Origin: Chloroflexota bacterium
GTDB taxonomy: Bacteria > Chloroflexota > Dehalococcoidia > FW602-bin16
Direction of reading: 5' to 3'
NCBI GenBank assembly: GCA_004297765.1
Contig: SCTZ01000127.1
Location: 1 to 34,519 of the forward strand
DNA length: 34,519 bases
The position numbers and the translations under genes are program-made. Shown here piece after piece: positions 1-7,781 of this stretch (positions are counted from its first letter, which is position 1; each line of letters opens with the position of its first letter). The notes beneath the pieces are model-generated. The model saw only the letters and a program-made list of their open reading frames with translations, ran no database searches and was not told where the DNA came from.

Positions 1-63
1 GCGAAAGAAGATGCGGACGTTGAAGGCGGGGAATCGACTCTCCGCCGCCACTGTTGCGGCCAT
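1..63 (-). CDS. Partial CDS, N-terminus of the next gene (possibly an ABC transporter component)
   Basis: Only the first 21 codons are inside the window: an ATG at 61-63 on the minus strand opens a frame beginning MAATVAAESRFPAFNVRIFF and runs off the left edge without a stop. A strong Shine-Dalgarno (GAGGAGGAA) sits a few bases upstream. It follows the Tat-type binding lipoprotein in the same direction, about 90 bases beyond that gene's stop, with a hairpin between them. By context it may be the permease or ATPase of the same transporter. The visible residues are too few to assign a family. Confidence 0.5.
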   Translation of the reverse strand, partial: MAATVAAESRFPAFNVRIFFR

Positions 64-90
64 GGCGTTCCTCCTCTGCGCGCAATTGAT

Positions 91-120
91 CGGGTCGATG
101 GACACCTGTCCATCGACCCG
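91..120. repeat. Perfect 14-bp palindromic hairpin, copy 1 of a two-copy element
   Basis: CGGGTCGATGGACA at 91-104 and its exact reverse complement at 107-120 form a 14-bp stem with a 2-base centre. Eight bases shared with the second copy (TGTCACAT) follow at 127-134. It lies between the stop of the binding-protein gene and the start of the next gene. There is no T-tract on either side, so it is not a typical intrinsic terminator; an intercistronic stability or REP-like element fits better. Confidence 0.8.
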
Positions 121-151
121 GATGCTTGTCACATGTGCCGCCGAATGGAGC

Positions 152-1354
152 CTACTTCCTGCCGTACTTCTTGAGGATATCGTCCGCCAACTTGTTCTGT
201 TTCTGAACCTTCTCCCAGACCTGGACGGCGTTGGCCTTGGTCATCAACTCACCGTACGTGAAGGTCAGCATCGGCGGCGTGCCGCCGCGCGCCGCGATCA
301 CCGCTATCTCTGCCGTCCTCCGTCCGACCGCCCAGTAGTCGCTGGTGGCGATGGCACCCCACAGAGGATCGCCCTCGGCCATCGCTTTCATACTCACGTT
401 CTCGCCAATGCAGCACACCAGGAAGACATCGTTCTGTTTCCCCGCGTTCCTGAGAGCCTGGGCCGCGCCGATCAGCGGATCATCGAAGGGGGACCACATA
501 GCTTGCAGGTCCTTCTTGCCCGGCAACCGGCGGATCAGGTTCTCGCTATCCTCCAGCCCGCCTTTGACCGAGTCTGGGAACTTGGCCGGGATCTTGGCGA
601 CCATCTTGATATCCGGGAAGGCCTTGAGCATACTATCCAGCACCATGTTCATCCGATCGTGCGAGTAGGACAATCCCTCAGTAACGATGGCGGCGATGTT
701 CCCCTGGCCGCCCAGGCGCTCGATCATGTAACCCAACGATAGTGAAGCTTGCCAGAAGGGCTCGTCACTTACCATCGGAACGCCCGGGGTCTCGTTCATG
801 AAGCCGACTGGCTTGATATTCCTCTTCTTGATTTCCGGCAGGACCGGCTCGATGGTCGCCCTGTTCATGCCGCCCAGCACGATGACCTCGATGTTTTGCT
901 GCAGGAGGGCCTCCGTGCCGGCGATCTGGGTGCCGAAGCCAGGCTCGGTCCAAATGATGACTGGCTCCTCGCCCAACTCCTCCATACGGATCAGCCAGGA
1001 GCCCTGACCGCGCTGCCAGTAGTCCAGGGCCGGCTGGAAGCCATTGCCGATGCGGTGCTTCTTGCCGTCCGACGGTGGAACGGGCAGGGCACCCGGGTCC
1101 GCCGACGCGGCCGCCGATGCGGCGGGCGCTGGACTGCCTCCAGCGGCGGCGGACGGCTTGGCCTGCTCCTGCTGGGTGCAGCCCAGCACGCCAGCGCCGG
1201 CGACGCTGGCGCCCAGCACAGCCGTGAACTGCATGAACCGGCGGCGGTTCAGTTTCTTGGTCAGCGGATCGGTCAGGAAGTTGCGGACTTTCTCCCCATC
1301 CTTGGGGCCTTCGAACTCCGTCAGGTACCTCGGGTCGGGAACTTTGTCGCTCAT
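152..1354 (-). CDS. Sugar-type ABC transporter substrate-binding lipoprotein with a Tat signal
   Basis: This 400-residue protein looks like a type 1 periplasmic binding protein of the ribose/sugar class (RbsB-like), which would capture a small ligand outside the membrane. The N-terminus has a twin-arginine motif (RRRFMQ, about residues 37-42), a hydrophobic stretch and a lipobox ending in Cys59 (GVLGC), so export by Tat and lipid anchoring are likely. An Ala/Pro/Ser-rich linker follows, then the binding domain. The frame stays open 26 codons further upstream, but I chose the ATG at 1354 because AGGAAAGAGG lies just before it and the residues before it look non-native. A 467-base gap separates it from the ferredoxin genes, so it probably has its own promoter. 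The ligand cannot be inferred. Confidence 0.85.
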   Translation of the reverse strand: MSDKVPDPRYLTEFEGPKDGEKVRNFLTDPLTKKLNRRRFMQFTAVLGASVAGAGVLGCTQQEQAKPSAAAGGSPAPAASAAASADPGALPVPPSDGKKHRIGNGFQPALDYWQRGQGSWLIRMEELGEEPVIIWTEPGFGTQIAGTEALLQQNIEVIVLGGMNRATIEPVLPEIKKRNIKPVGFMNETPGVPMVSDEPFWQASLSLGYMIERLGGQGNIAAIVTEGLSYSHDRMNMVLDSMLKAFPDIKMVAKIPAKFPDSVKGGLEDSENLIRRLPGKKDLQAMWSPFDDPLIGAAQALRNAGKQNDVFLVCCIGENVSMKAMAEGDPLWGAIATSDYWAVGRRTAEIAVIAARGGTPPMLTFTYGELMTKANAVQVWEKVQKQNKLADDILKKYGRK

Positions 1355-1620
1355 CCTCTTTCCTTTCAGAAAGATTGTGATAGCTCCAATGTCACCGGGG
1401 TCACGTCGAAAGCCATGGGCGCGGCCGCGCACCAGCGCGGATGGGTCAGGAGTTACGATAGACAGAAGCGACTTGAGAGACTGACATCCGGGAGTGGGGC
1501 CAACCCTTCTCTCGGGAGGCGATGCGCCGGTCCTGCGCGTTCGATTGCACCTCCTTCTTTCTCGCTCGATGGTCCGTGCTGTTAACTAGTCGCTGTCCAG
1601 ACCGTACGCGGCGGTTGGGG

Positions 1621-1650
1621 CGGGTCGATGGATGCACATCCATCGACCCG
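1621..1650. repeat. Perfect 14-bp palindromic hairpin, copy 2
   Basis: CGGGTCGATGGATG at 1621-1634 pairs perfectly with 1637-1650 around a CA centre. The first ten stem bases are identical to copy 1 at 91-120, and TGTCACAT recurs just after it (1656-1663). The two copies bracket the binding-protein gene. The rest of the 1355-1821 gap shows no convincing gene. Confidence 0.8.
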
Positions 1651-1722
1651 CTTACTGTCACATCTAGCGCGAGATAGGTACTACTGCTGTGTTACTCGTA
1701 ATCTGACAGGCGAAAACGTGCG

Positions 1723-1767
1723 GATCGGTCGGATCGGTCCGATCGGACTGATCGGTAGGATCTGGCG
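1723..1767. repeat. Short tandem repeat, 9-bp unit, about five copies
   Basis: The unit GATCGGTCG and variants start at 1723, 1732, 1741, 1750 and 1759; the last unit is degenerate. The array lies in the gap between the binding-protein gene and the ferredoxin gene, just beyond the 3' end of the latter. A 9-base period keeps any reading frame open, which explains the small spurious frame seen across it on the plus strand. Confidence 0.7.
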
Positions 1768-1821
1768 GACACGCATCAGTTCATCAGTCACAGAACACTA
1801 CTTCAGATGTACGTCGGAGCT

Positions 1822-2706
1822 CTAGGTGGTAAAGACGAACTCGCAGCAGTAGGCCTGTGGCATCTTCCCCGCCAGGCGTACCTGGATCCGCTCATCCGTC
1901 TTGTGGGCTGCCTGCCTGAAGCAGGCCAGGCATAGCTCCTCGCACGCCACATCTTGACCCTGCTTCTCCTGCACCGCCTTGGCGATGCCACAACTGAGCA
2001 CCTGAAGCCGCAGCTCTTTGGTCGTAGCCAGAACCACGTTATAGCGATCCTGCGGCCGCAAGCTGAGCAAAGCCAGCTCAACATAGCGTTCGACGCGATG
2101 GGGCAGGTTGATGCCCGTCTGCAGCGCCACACGATCCACCATCTCAGCCGTGCGGTCCCGGTACTTCCCATCCGCTAGCTCCACGGTCAGGTTCATGGCC
2201 TCCACCCCCAGCCGCGCCAGCGTCTCCTTACAAGCCCCGATCTCCAGAGCCGCAGCCTGCCGGGCCCGCTCCACCACGTCCAGATGGGCGCAGGCCTCCT
2301 GGATCATGGCCGTCGGACAGTCGTACTCCCAACTCCGACCATCCTCCTCCAGCTTGATGCGGTTGTTCACCGGAGCCAACTGACCCACTGGCGCCTTCTT
2401 GGTGGGCGTCGGCAGCGGCGGACGCCCCTGCGGCCAGAAGTCCTGCACGTCTGAGGCGGCGATGGGTCGCCCATCCACAGTGATGCTCACCGCGTTTTTC
2501 GGGCAGACCTTCACGCAGGCCATGCACGCTGTGCAACTGGGATAGTACATGGCCTTCACTTTGAAGGCGTGCCGGTCCAGTTCTTTGAACTTCTCTGCCG
2601 GGGGCGAGTCGGCCAGAAAGACCATGGTCGGACAGACCCGCATGCACTCCGCGCAGGCAAGAGCGTCGGTGCAGCGCTCATAGTCGATTGCGATACTCAC
2701 TGCCAT
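1822..2706 (-). CDS. Two-cluster ferredoxin fused to a C-terminal cysteine-containing domain
   Basis: A 294-residue protein. Residues 1-75 hold two ferredoxin-type cysteine sets: Cys12, 18, 21, 25 (the first gap is five residues instead of the usual two) and Cys58, 61, 64, 68, the latter a normal CxxCxxCxxxCP. These should carry two [4Fe-4S] clusters for low-potential electron transfer. A Pro-rich linker follows, then about 180 residues ending in CCEFVF with further cysteines (ACEELCLAC). That tail resembles, by eye, the small protein at 21934-22488. AAGGAG lies upstream of the ATG, and the other ferredoxin gene ends 30 bases upstream, so the two are probably co-transcribed. It is the last gene of the ten-gene run. 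A role as electron carrier for the operon's oxidoreductases is inference. Confidence 0.8.
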   Translation of the reverse strand: MAVSIAIDYERCTDALACAECMRVCPTMVFLADSPPAEKFKELDRHAFKVKAMYYPSCTACMACVKVCPKNAVSITVDGRPIAASDVQDFWPQGRPPLPTPTKKAPVGQLAPVNNRIKLEEDGRSWEYDCPTAMIQEACAHLDVVERARQAAALEIGACKETLARLGVEAMNLTVELADGKYRDRTAEMVDRVALQTGINLPHRVERYVELALLSLRPQDRYNVVLATTKELRLQVLSCGIAKAVQEKQGQDVACEELCLACFRQAAHKTDERIQVRLAGKMPQAYCCEFVFTT

Positions 2707-2736
2707 CGGTAAGCTCCTTCCCTCTCCCCTCTCCGG

Positions 2737-3579
2737 CTACCAAACGTTGGCCAAAGCCGGGAGCTTAGTTCGGTCGATCATCTGGATGGCGTCCACGGGG
2801 CAGCCAGTGGCGCACAGTCCACAGCCGAAGCACTTGAACAGGTCCACGTTGGCCTTGTCCATGGTGGGCTCCATGCGCATGGCCGTGAACTGGCAGCGCT
2901 TGATGCAGGCCGAGCACCCGTTACACTTTTCGTAGTCTATCAGGGCCACGTTGTGGCCTTTGAACAACATCTGCTTGCCGTACTCCAACCGGATGCGGAG
3001 CAGTCCACAATCAGGAAGGTCGCATTGACACAGCCCGCCGATGTACGGCGTGCCGAAGGTCTCGATGGTATGGACGAGCCCTCGCTTGTCCAGAAAGCGC
3101 AGGTACTCCTTGGACTGGTCGGGGTCGAGGAATTCGACGCCACCCTGGTAGGCAGCGGGCCAGCGCTCCCACTTGTACATGCCCGGTCCAATCCCGATGC
3201 AGGTGAAGTTGTCGTCGTCCTCCAGGCCACGACCGCAGCGTCGGCAGTTGCAGGTCATCTTGGCGATGGGATAGGCCATGTCCAGAATCTGCAGCGTCTC
3301 CTCCAGGGTCACGATTTGGCCGAAATGGGAGGACTGGTCCACCTCCTCGCCGCGAGCGAGCCACTGCTTCCAGGCCACCGGATCGGTATCCCGCGTGGCG
3401 ATAATCTCGTCCATGTAGGCGCCCCCCATGGAGGAACCTCCCTGACCTCCCGGAGCCTTGGTAGGCTCGGCCCCAGGCACCTCCTCGCGCCGAACTCTAT
3501 ACAGGCGCCGGGCGTAGTTGGCAGGGTTGAGGAACCACTTCCCCCCATCGGCACCATACTGCTCACACCACTTGCACAT
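2737..3579 (-). CDS. Cysteine-rich protein with a C-terminal 2x[4Fe-4S] ferredoxin domain
   Basis: A 280-residue protein. The C-terminus has two cluster-binding motifs, Cys219/222/225/229 and Cys250/253/256/260. Upstream are further cysteines: CKWC at residues 2-5, a group at 110, 112, 115 and 127 (TCNCRRCG), and a group at 184, 186 and 191 (CQCDLPDC). These could hold one more cluster or a zinc site. I could not name the N-terminal domain. The start at 3579 has GAGAGGAGC upstream; the frame is open 25 codons further but lacks a ribosome site there. It sits between CoA ligase 1 and the other ferredoxin-type gene. Paired ferredoxins beside an acyl-CoA dehydrogenase, with no ETF genes in view, suggest an electron-transfer role (inference). 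Confidence 0.8.
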   Translation of the reverse strand: MCKWCEQYGADGGKWFLNPANYARRLYRVRREEVPGAEPTKAPGGQGGSSMGGAYMDEIIATRDTDPVAWKQWLARGEEVDQSSHFGQIVTLEETLQILDMAYPIAKMTCNCRRCGRGLEDDDNFTCIGIGPGMYKWERWPAAYQGGVEFLDPDQSKEYLRFLDKRGLVHTIETFGTPYIGGLCQCDLPDCGLLRIRLEYGKQMLFKGHNVALIDYEKCNGCSACIKRCQFTAMRMEPTMDKANVDLFKCFGCGLCATGCPVDAIQMIDRTKLPALANVW

Positions 3580-3646
3580 TTCGCTGCTCCTCTCTTTGCA
3601 TGCTAGTTCAGAGTCAGTGGGCCCACTCGGGAATAACCCCACGCCT

Positions 3647-3702
3647 CCCCGCATTCAGCGAAGACTATTTCGGGGGACACCCCCGAGCCCCCGGTCTGAC
3701 GG
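3647..3702. repeat. Intercistronic C/G-rich hairpin repeat, copy 1
   Basis: TCGGGGG (3670-3676) pairs with CCCCCGA (3680-3686) around ACA, inside a roughly 56-base block that recurs at 33626-33681. Both copies lie just beyond the 3' end of a minus-strand gene, here CoA ligase 1, ahead of the next gene. Degenerate versions are at 11601-11638 and 23671-23701. No T-tract follows, so transcript processing or protection is more likely than termination. Confidence 0.7.
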
Positions 3703-3706
3703 CGCA

Positions 3707-5275
3707 CTAGTGTCCAACCCGATACGCCGCCAATTCGCGAGCGGTCAGCTCACGCTTGAGCACCTTGCCCAGCGCGTTGCGTGGCAGGCTCTCCCGCGTC
3801 ACGAACTCCACATGCTCGAGCCGCTTGTAACGCGCCAGCCGCGCCGCGATGAGCTCCTTCAGCTCCTCCTCGCGGGCATCCGCGCCGGGCTTCAGGACCA
3901 CGTAGGCCTTGGGCACCTGCCCCAGCCGCTCGTGCGGCACCCCCACCACGTAGACCTCTTCCACCCGTTCGTCGGTCCGCAGCACGCGCTCCAGCTCGGC
4001 CGAGAAGATGTTGTTGCCACCCCGGATGATCATGTCCTTTTTGCGGTCCACCACGTAGAGGAAGCCATCCTCGTCCAGCTTGCCCATATCGCCCGTGTGA
4101 TAGAAGCCACCCTTTAGCGCACTGATACTGGCCTCGAGGCTTTTCCAGTACCCTTGCATCGGCTTGAAAAGCCCGGCGTGCGGGCCGTCGGTACGTGGTC
4201 CTATGCAGATCTCGCCGACTTCCCCGATCGGGAGAGCGTTGTCGTCCTCATCCACGATCTTGATGGTCAGATGCTCCATCGGCAGACCGACGGAATCCAG
4301 GTTGGGACGCCCCACGAGGGGATCGAACGTGACTGAGTTGGGAGCCTCGGTCATGCCGTAGGACTGAAGGACCTTGAGACCGAAGCGCTCCTCGATGCGC
4401 CGCCGCAGCTCGGGCCCTGTCGGCGCGGCACCGAAGACGACATACCGCACACTGCTGAAGGCGGATTCAACATCCTCGCCCGGCAAATGCAGGATGTCGT
4501 ACAGAATCGTGGGGACCGAGGCGAACATCGCCGGCCGCGTTCGGCTCACGGTCTCCAGGAATTTGCGGCTCTCGATCCGCTCCACCAGGATTGCGCTGCT
4601 CCCCAGGAACCAGGCCAGGATCATCCCGATGAGCGAGGCATTGGAATGGAAGCAGGGCAGCGCCTGCATGACGTTGTCACGCTCGCTGAGCCCCAGGTAG
4701 TCGCGCATCCTTTGTATTGAAATGATCAGGTTGTAATGGCTCAGCATGGCCCCCTTGGGGAAGCCAGTGGTACCGGAGGTGTAGGCGATGGCCGCCAGGT
4801 CATCCGGATCCATCTCCGGCGCCAGGCAGACCGGATCGCCCTGCGCCAGCAACTCGTCGAAAGGCATAGTCCCGGCCGGCGCATCACCGCCCACCGCGAC
4901 GACGGCCTTCAGGCTTGGCAACTCCGTCCGCACGCCCTGGATCATCCGCGCCGCCTCCGGAAAAGCGAAGACCACGCTCGCCTCGGCGTTGCCCAGGATG
5001 AAGGAGGTTTCCTCCTCGCGGTACATTGTGTTGATCGGTACTTCCACGGCGCCTAGCTTCCAGGCCGCGTGGGTGCAGAAATGGAACTCCGGCCAGTTGG
5101 GAAGCATCACCGCCACCCGATCGCCCTTCTGCAGTCCCAACCCGCGCAGACCGCTTGCGATGCGGCTCATGGTGGCGTCCACCTGAGCATAGGTCCAGGT
5201 GCGATCCTCGAAGTACAGGCCGATACGATCGGGATGGCGCGCGGCGTGCTGTTCGAGGTACTTCACCAGATTCAT
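3707..5275 (-). CDS. Acyl-CoA synthetase (class I adenylate-forming), paralogue 1
   Basis: This 522-residue enzyme should activate a carboxylic acid to its CoA thioester with ATP through an acyl-adenylate. It shows the P-loop YTSGTTGFPKG, the YGMTE motif, the hinge region with TGDMG and DRKKDMIIRGG, and the C-terminal catalytic lysine in RNALGKVLKREL. Length is normal for fatty-acid-type ligases. The long open frame extends 113 codons further upstream over the dehydrogenase gene, but that part is a shadow; the ATG at 5275 has AGGAGA before it and matches the start of paralogue 2. It lies 40 bases behind the acyl-CoA dehydrogenase gene. The substrate is unknown; in this operon it may be a beta-keto acid made by the carboxylase, or an alicyclic or fatty acid. 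Confidence 0.9.
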   Translation of the reverse strand: MNLVKYLEQHAARHPDRIGLYFEDRTWTYAQVDATMSRIASGLRGLGLQKGDRVAVMLPNWPEFHFCTHAAWKLGAVEVPINTMYREEETSFILGNAEASVVFAFPEAARMIQGVRTELPSLKAVVAVGGDAPAGTMPFDELLAQGDPVCLAPEMDPDDLAAIAYTSGTTGFPKGAMLSHYNLIISIQRMRDYLGLSERDNVMQALPCFHSNASLIGMILAWFLGSSAILVERIESRKFLETVSRTRPAMFASVPTILYDILHLPGEDVESAFSSVRYVVFGAAPTGPELRRRIEERFGLKVLQSYGMTEAPNSVTFDPLVGRPNLDSVGLPMEHLTIKIVDEDDNALPIGEVGEICIGPRTDGPHAGLFKPMQGYWKSLEASISALKGGFYHTGDMGKLDEDGFLYVVDRKKDMIIRGGNNIFSAELERVLRTDERVEEVYVVGVPHERLGQVPKAYVVLKPGADAREEELKELIAARLARYKRLEHVEFVTRESLPRNALGKVLKRELTARELAAYRVGH

Positions 5276-5315
5276 CGTTTGGTTCTCCTGCTGTCTCGCC
5301 AATCTGAGCGCTCCA

Positions 5316-6461
5316 TCAAAGCCCCAGGCGCTTGGCGATGATGTCGCGCTGGATCTGGCTCGTGCCGCCGCCGATCTCCCAGAACTTGGACTCACGGAAG
5401 TAGCGCTGGGCTTCGTACTCCATGGTGTAGCCGTAGCCGCCGAGGATCTGGACGGCCTTATGAGACGTCCGCATGGCTGCCTCGCTTGTGACGAGCTTCG
5501 CCATGGCCGCTTCCTTCGAGCAAGGCAGCCCGTTCTCCTTGCGCCAGATGGCGTAGTGTGTGAGCAGGCGGCAGATCTCCACATCGCTGGCCATGTCGGC
5601 CAACATGTGAGCAATAGCCTGAAACTTTCCGATGGGCTGCCCGAACTGCTCTCGCTCCTTGGCGTACTTCAAGGCGTACTCAAAGGCGGCGCGGGTCGTC
5701 CCGGTGCATTTCGCCCCCTGCAGGATGCGCTCTTCGTCCAGATGAGCCATCACGATATGCCAACCCTTGCCCTCTTCATGGAGCAGATTCGAGCGGGGTA
5801 CCCGGACGTTGTCGAAGGACACCTCGCAAGTGTGGACCGCGTCTCCTCCCAGCTTCCTGAGCGTCCTGATGGTCAGGCCCGAGCTGTCGGTGGGCGTCAG
5901 CAAAACGCTGAGCCCTCGATGTGGCGGGCTGGCTGTCTTATCAGTCCGCACCAGCAGGAAGATGTAGTGCGATATGTGGGCGCCAGTGGTGAAGATCTTG
6001 CTGCCGTTGATGACGTACTCGTCACCGTCCAGGTAGGCCATCGTCTCCAATGTGGCCAGGTCCGAGCCATGATTGGGCTCGGTGAGTCCCATGGCCATAC
6101 GGCACTCCCCCTTAACTATCCTGGGTAGGAAGTGCCGCTTCTGCTCCTCGTTGCCGAAGCCCAGAATGGCCTGGCGACAGAACTCCACGGTCGGGGTGAA
6201 GACATTGACCAGCGACTGCCCGCGGGCCGCCATCTCCTCGGACACGATGGCCAACTCCGTCAGACCACCACCTGATCCGCCGTACTCCTCGGGCAGCCCC
6301 ACACCCAGCAAGCCGAACTCAGCAAACTTCTGGAAGAGGTCATAGGGATACTGCCCCTGCTCCTCCCACTCCCGTATGAGCCAACCCGGCGCCTCTTTCT
6401 CGAGAAACTCCCGCACCGTCGACTGGAAGAGCTTTTGCTCCTTCGTCAGAGAGAAATCCAT
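5316..6461 (-). CDS. Acyl-CoA dehydrogenase 1 (relocated catalytic glutamate)
   Basis: A 381-residue FAD-dependent acyl-CoA dehydrogenase that would introduce an alpha,beta double bond into an acyl-CoA. Family signs are the GLTEPNHGSD region, QILGGYGYTMEYEAQRYFRE and the C-terminal TSQIQRDIIAKRLGL. The position of the usual catalytic glutamate (YEGT in medium-chain enzymes) reads IGGGT, so that base is absent. A glutamate in HLDEER aligns with the alternative position used by isovaleryl-CoA dehydrogenase, so branched or bulky acyl-CoA substrates are plausible. The start at 6461 begins MDFSLTKEQ, typical for the family; the frame open further upstream overlaps the binding-protein gene. Its last 13 codons recur as a remnant at 9386-9424. 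Confidence 0.9.
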   Translation of the reverse strand: MDFSLTKEQKLFQSTVREFLEKEAPGWLIREWEEQGQYPYDLFQKFAEFGLLGVGLPEEYGGSGGGLTELAIVSEEMAARGQSLVNVFTPTVEFCRQAILGFGNEEQKRHFLPRIVKGECRMAMGLTEPNHGSDLATLETMAYLDGDEYVINGSKIFTTGAHISHYIFLLVRTDKTASPPHRGLSVLLTPTDSSGLTIRTLRKLGGDAVHTCEVSFDNVRVPRSNLLHEEGKGWHIVMAHLDEERILQGAKCTGTTRAAFEYALKYAKEREQFGQPIGKFQAIAHMLADMASDVEICRLLTHYAIWRKENGLPCSKEAAMAKLVTSEAAMRTSHKAVQILGGYGYTMEYEAQRYFRESKFWEIGGGTSQIQRDIIAKRLGL

Positions 6462-6495
6462 GTCATGACTCCTTGATATCTCAGTTTGACAGCCC

Positions 6496-7704
6496 TCACG
6501 GCGCGTTGGGAGCCTTCTCGCAGGCACCGTCGTTGCAGGAGGCCGGCAGGACCATGGTGCCATCATCCTCACCCAACCCCATGTGCATAGTCGGTGTGTA
6601 CGTCCAAGTGGCGAAAACACCCGGCCACTGCTGGAGAGATTCCAGCACGCCTTTCAGCTTGTCGCCTTCCATGCTGTTGGCCTTATTGGCTGCTTCCCTA
6701 ACCAGGTACATCGAGTCATAAAACGCCGAAGTCAGAACCAGTGAGCTCTTGATCGGGTTCTCGCCGTTGAGCTTGGCCCGCAGCTTCTCTCTGAAATCGG
6801 CTGTCTTCTGGGGAAGCGTCTTGCCGGATGGGAAGGAGAGACTTCGAGCCGTCTGAGCGTAGGCCTTCTTGAGCCCATCGGCCCCCGCGCCCGCGACCAC
6901 CGCTGGATCCGTGAGGCTGGAAGGACCGAGAACTGGCACGTCCCAGCCCATGGACTGCAGGTTCTTGATGAAGCGCACGAAGTCGGTGGCATTGCCGGAC
7001 CAGATGATCAGCGCCTCCGCCCCGGCTGATTTTACCTTTCTCAGTTGTGCGGTGTAGTCGAGATCGGCCACTTTGTATTCCTCCACCGCGACGAGGGGTA
7101 CCTTCTTGGCCTCGAACAAGGGCTGGAGGAGACCCTGAACTTCTTTCCCGAGCGCGGTGGCTTCGGCCAGAAGCGCGATCTTCGACACCTTGAGGTTATT
7201 GGCTGCGTAGTCGGAAATCGTCAGCGCCATAAATGAGTTGTTGGGCGCGTTCGTGAAGGCGTAGGGGAACGTCTTAGGATCGATGGCTGCCGCCGCGGCA
7301 AAGGAGCCGATGTTCGCGACCTTTTTCTCCGTCAGGTAGGGCTGAACCGCTAGAGCTTGACTGCTATTGGTAGGTCCGACAATGAAGGCGACTTTCTCTT
7401 TCTCCACCAACTCCTCGGTCGAGGTGCGTGACTTCGTCGGGTCTCCAGCGTCATCCCGAACGACCAGCTCAACCTGCCGTCCAAGAATGCCGCCTGACTT
7501 GTTGATTTCGCCTACGGCGATCTCGGTCCCCGCGAGAGATGCGGTGCCGAAAGCACCAGCAGGACCGCTAAGCGCCAGCACAACACCGATCTTGAGCTTT
7601 TCTTTGCTGATCGACGACTGCTGACTGCCACAGGCCGACAACGCAAGCGCCACCATCGCCACCATGCCTACCGCTGCGAGTGCAAAGTGCCCACGTCTGC
7701 GCAT
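6496..7704 (-). CDS. Branched-chain amino acid-type ABC substrate-binding lipoprotein (LivK-like)
   Basis: A 402-residue type 1 periplasmic binding protein. It has a basic N-terminus, a hydrophobic signal and a lipobox ending in Cys25 (ALSAC), so it is a lipoprotein. The mature part begins LKIGVVLALSGPAGAFG, the usual LivK-type opening, and contains the FIVGPTNSSQALAVQP region. These proteins bind amino acids or, in catabolic clusters, aromatic and other organic acids. No permease or ATPase gene is next to it, so it may work with a transporter coded elsewhere or as a sensor. The ATG at 7704 has GGGGAGAAG upstream. It lies between CoA ligase 2 and acyl-CoA dehydrogenase 1, 34 bases ahead of the latter, which suggests it helps take up the operon's substrate. 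Confidence 0.88.
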   Translation of the reverse strand: MRRRGHFALAAVGMVAMVALALSACGSQQSSISKEKLKIGVVLALSGPAGAFGTASLAGTEIAVGEINKSGGILGRQVELVVRDDAGDPTKSRTSTEELVEKEKVAFIVGPTNSSQALAVQPYLTEKKVANIGSFAAAAAIDPKTFPYAFTNAPNNSFMALTISDYAANNLKVSKIALLAEATALGKEVQGLLQPLFEAKKVPLVAVEEYKVADLDYTAQLRKVKSAGAEALIIWSGNATDFVRFIKNLQSMGWDVPVLGPSSLTDPAVVAGAGADGLKKAYAQTARSLSFPSGKTLPQKTADFREKLRAKLNGENPIKSSLVLTSAFYDSMYLVREAANKANSMEGDKLKGVLESLQQWPGVFATWTYTPTMHMGLGEDDGTMVLPASCNDGACEKAPNAP

Positions 7705-7781
7705 TGGTCTTCTCCCCTCAGAACTTCTTCTTTCGCTCTGTCTGACGCAACTTCTCAATGTCCCGCTCCTCTCTTTACACG

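Noticed and set aside
749..1585. Plus-strand open frames over the Tat-type binding protein
   Set aside because: The minus-strand frame has a Tat signal, lipobox and binding-protein sequence; the plus-strand frames have none.
5276..5614. An N-terminal extension of 113 residues on CoA ligase 1
   Set aside because: It overlaps the acyl-CoA dehydrogenase gene in another frame, and the paralogue begins at the internal ATG that has a ribosome site.
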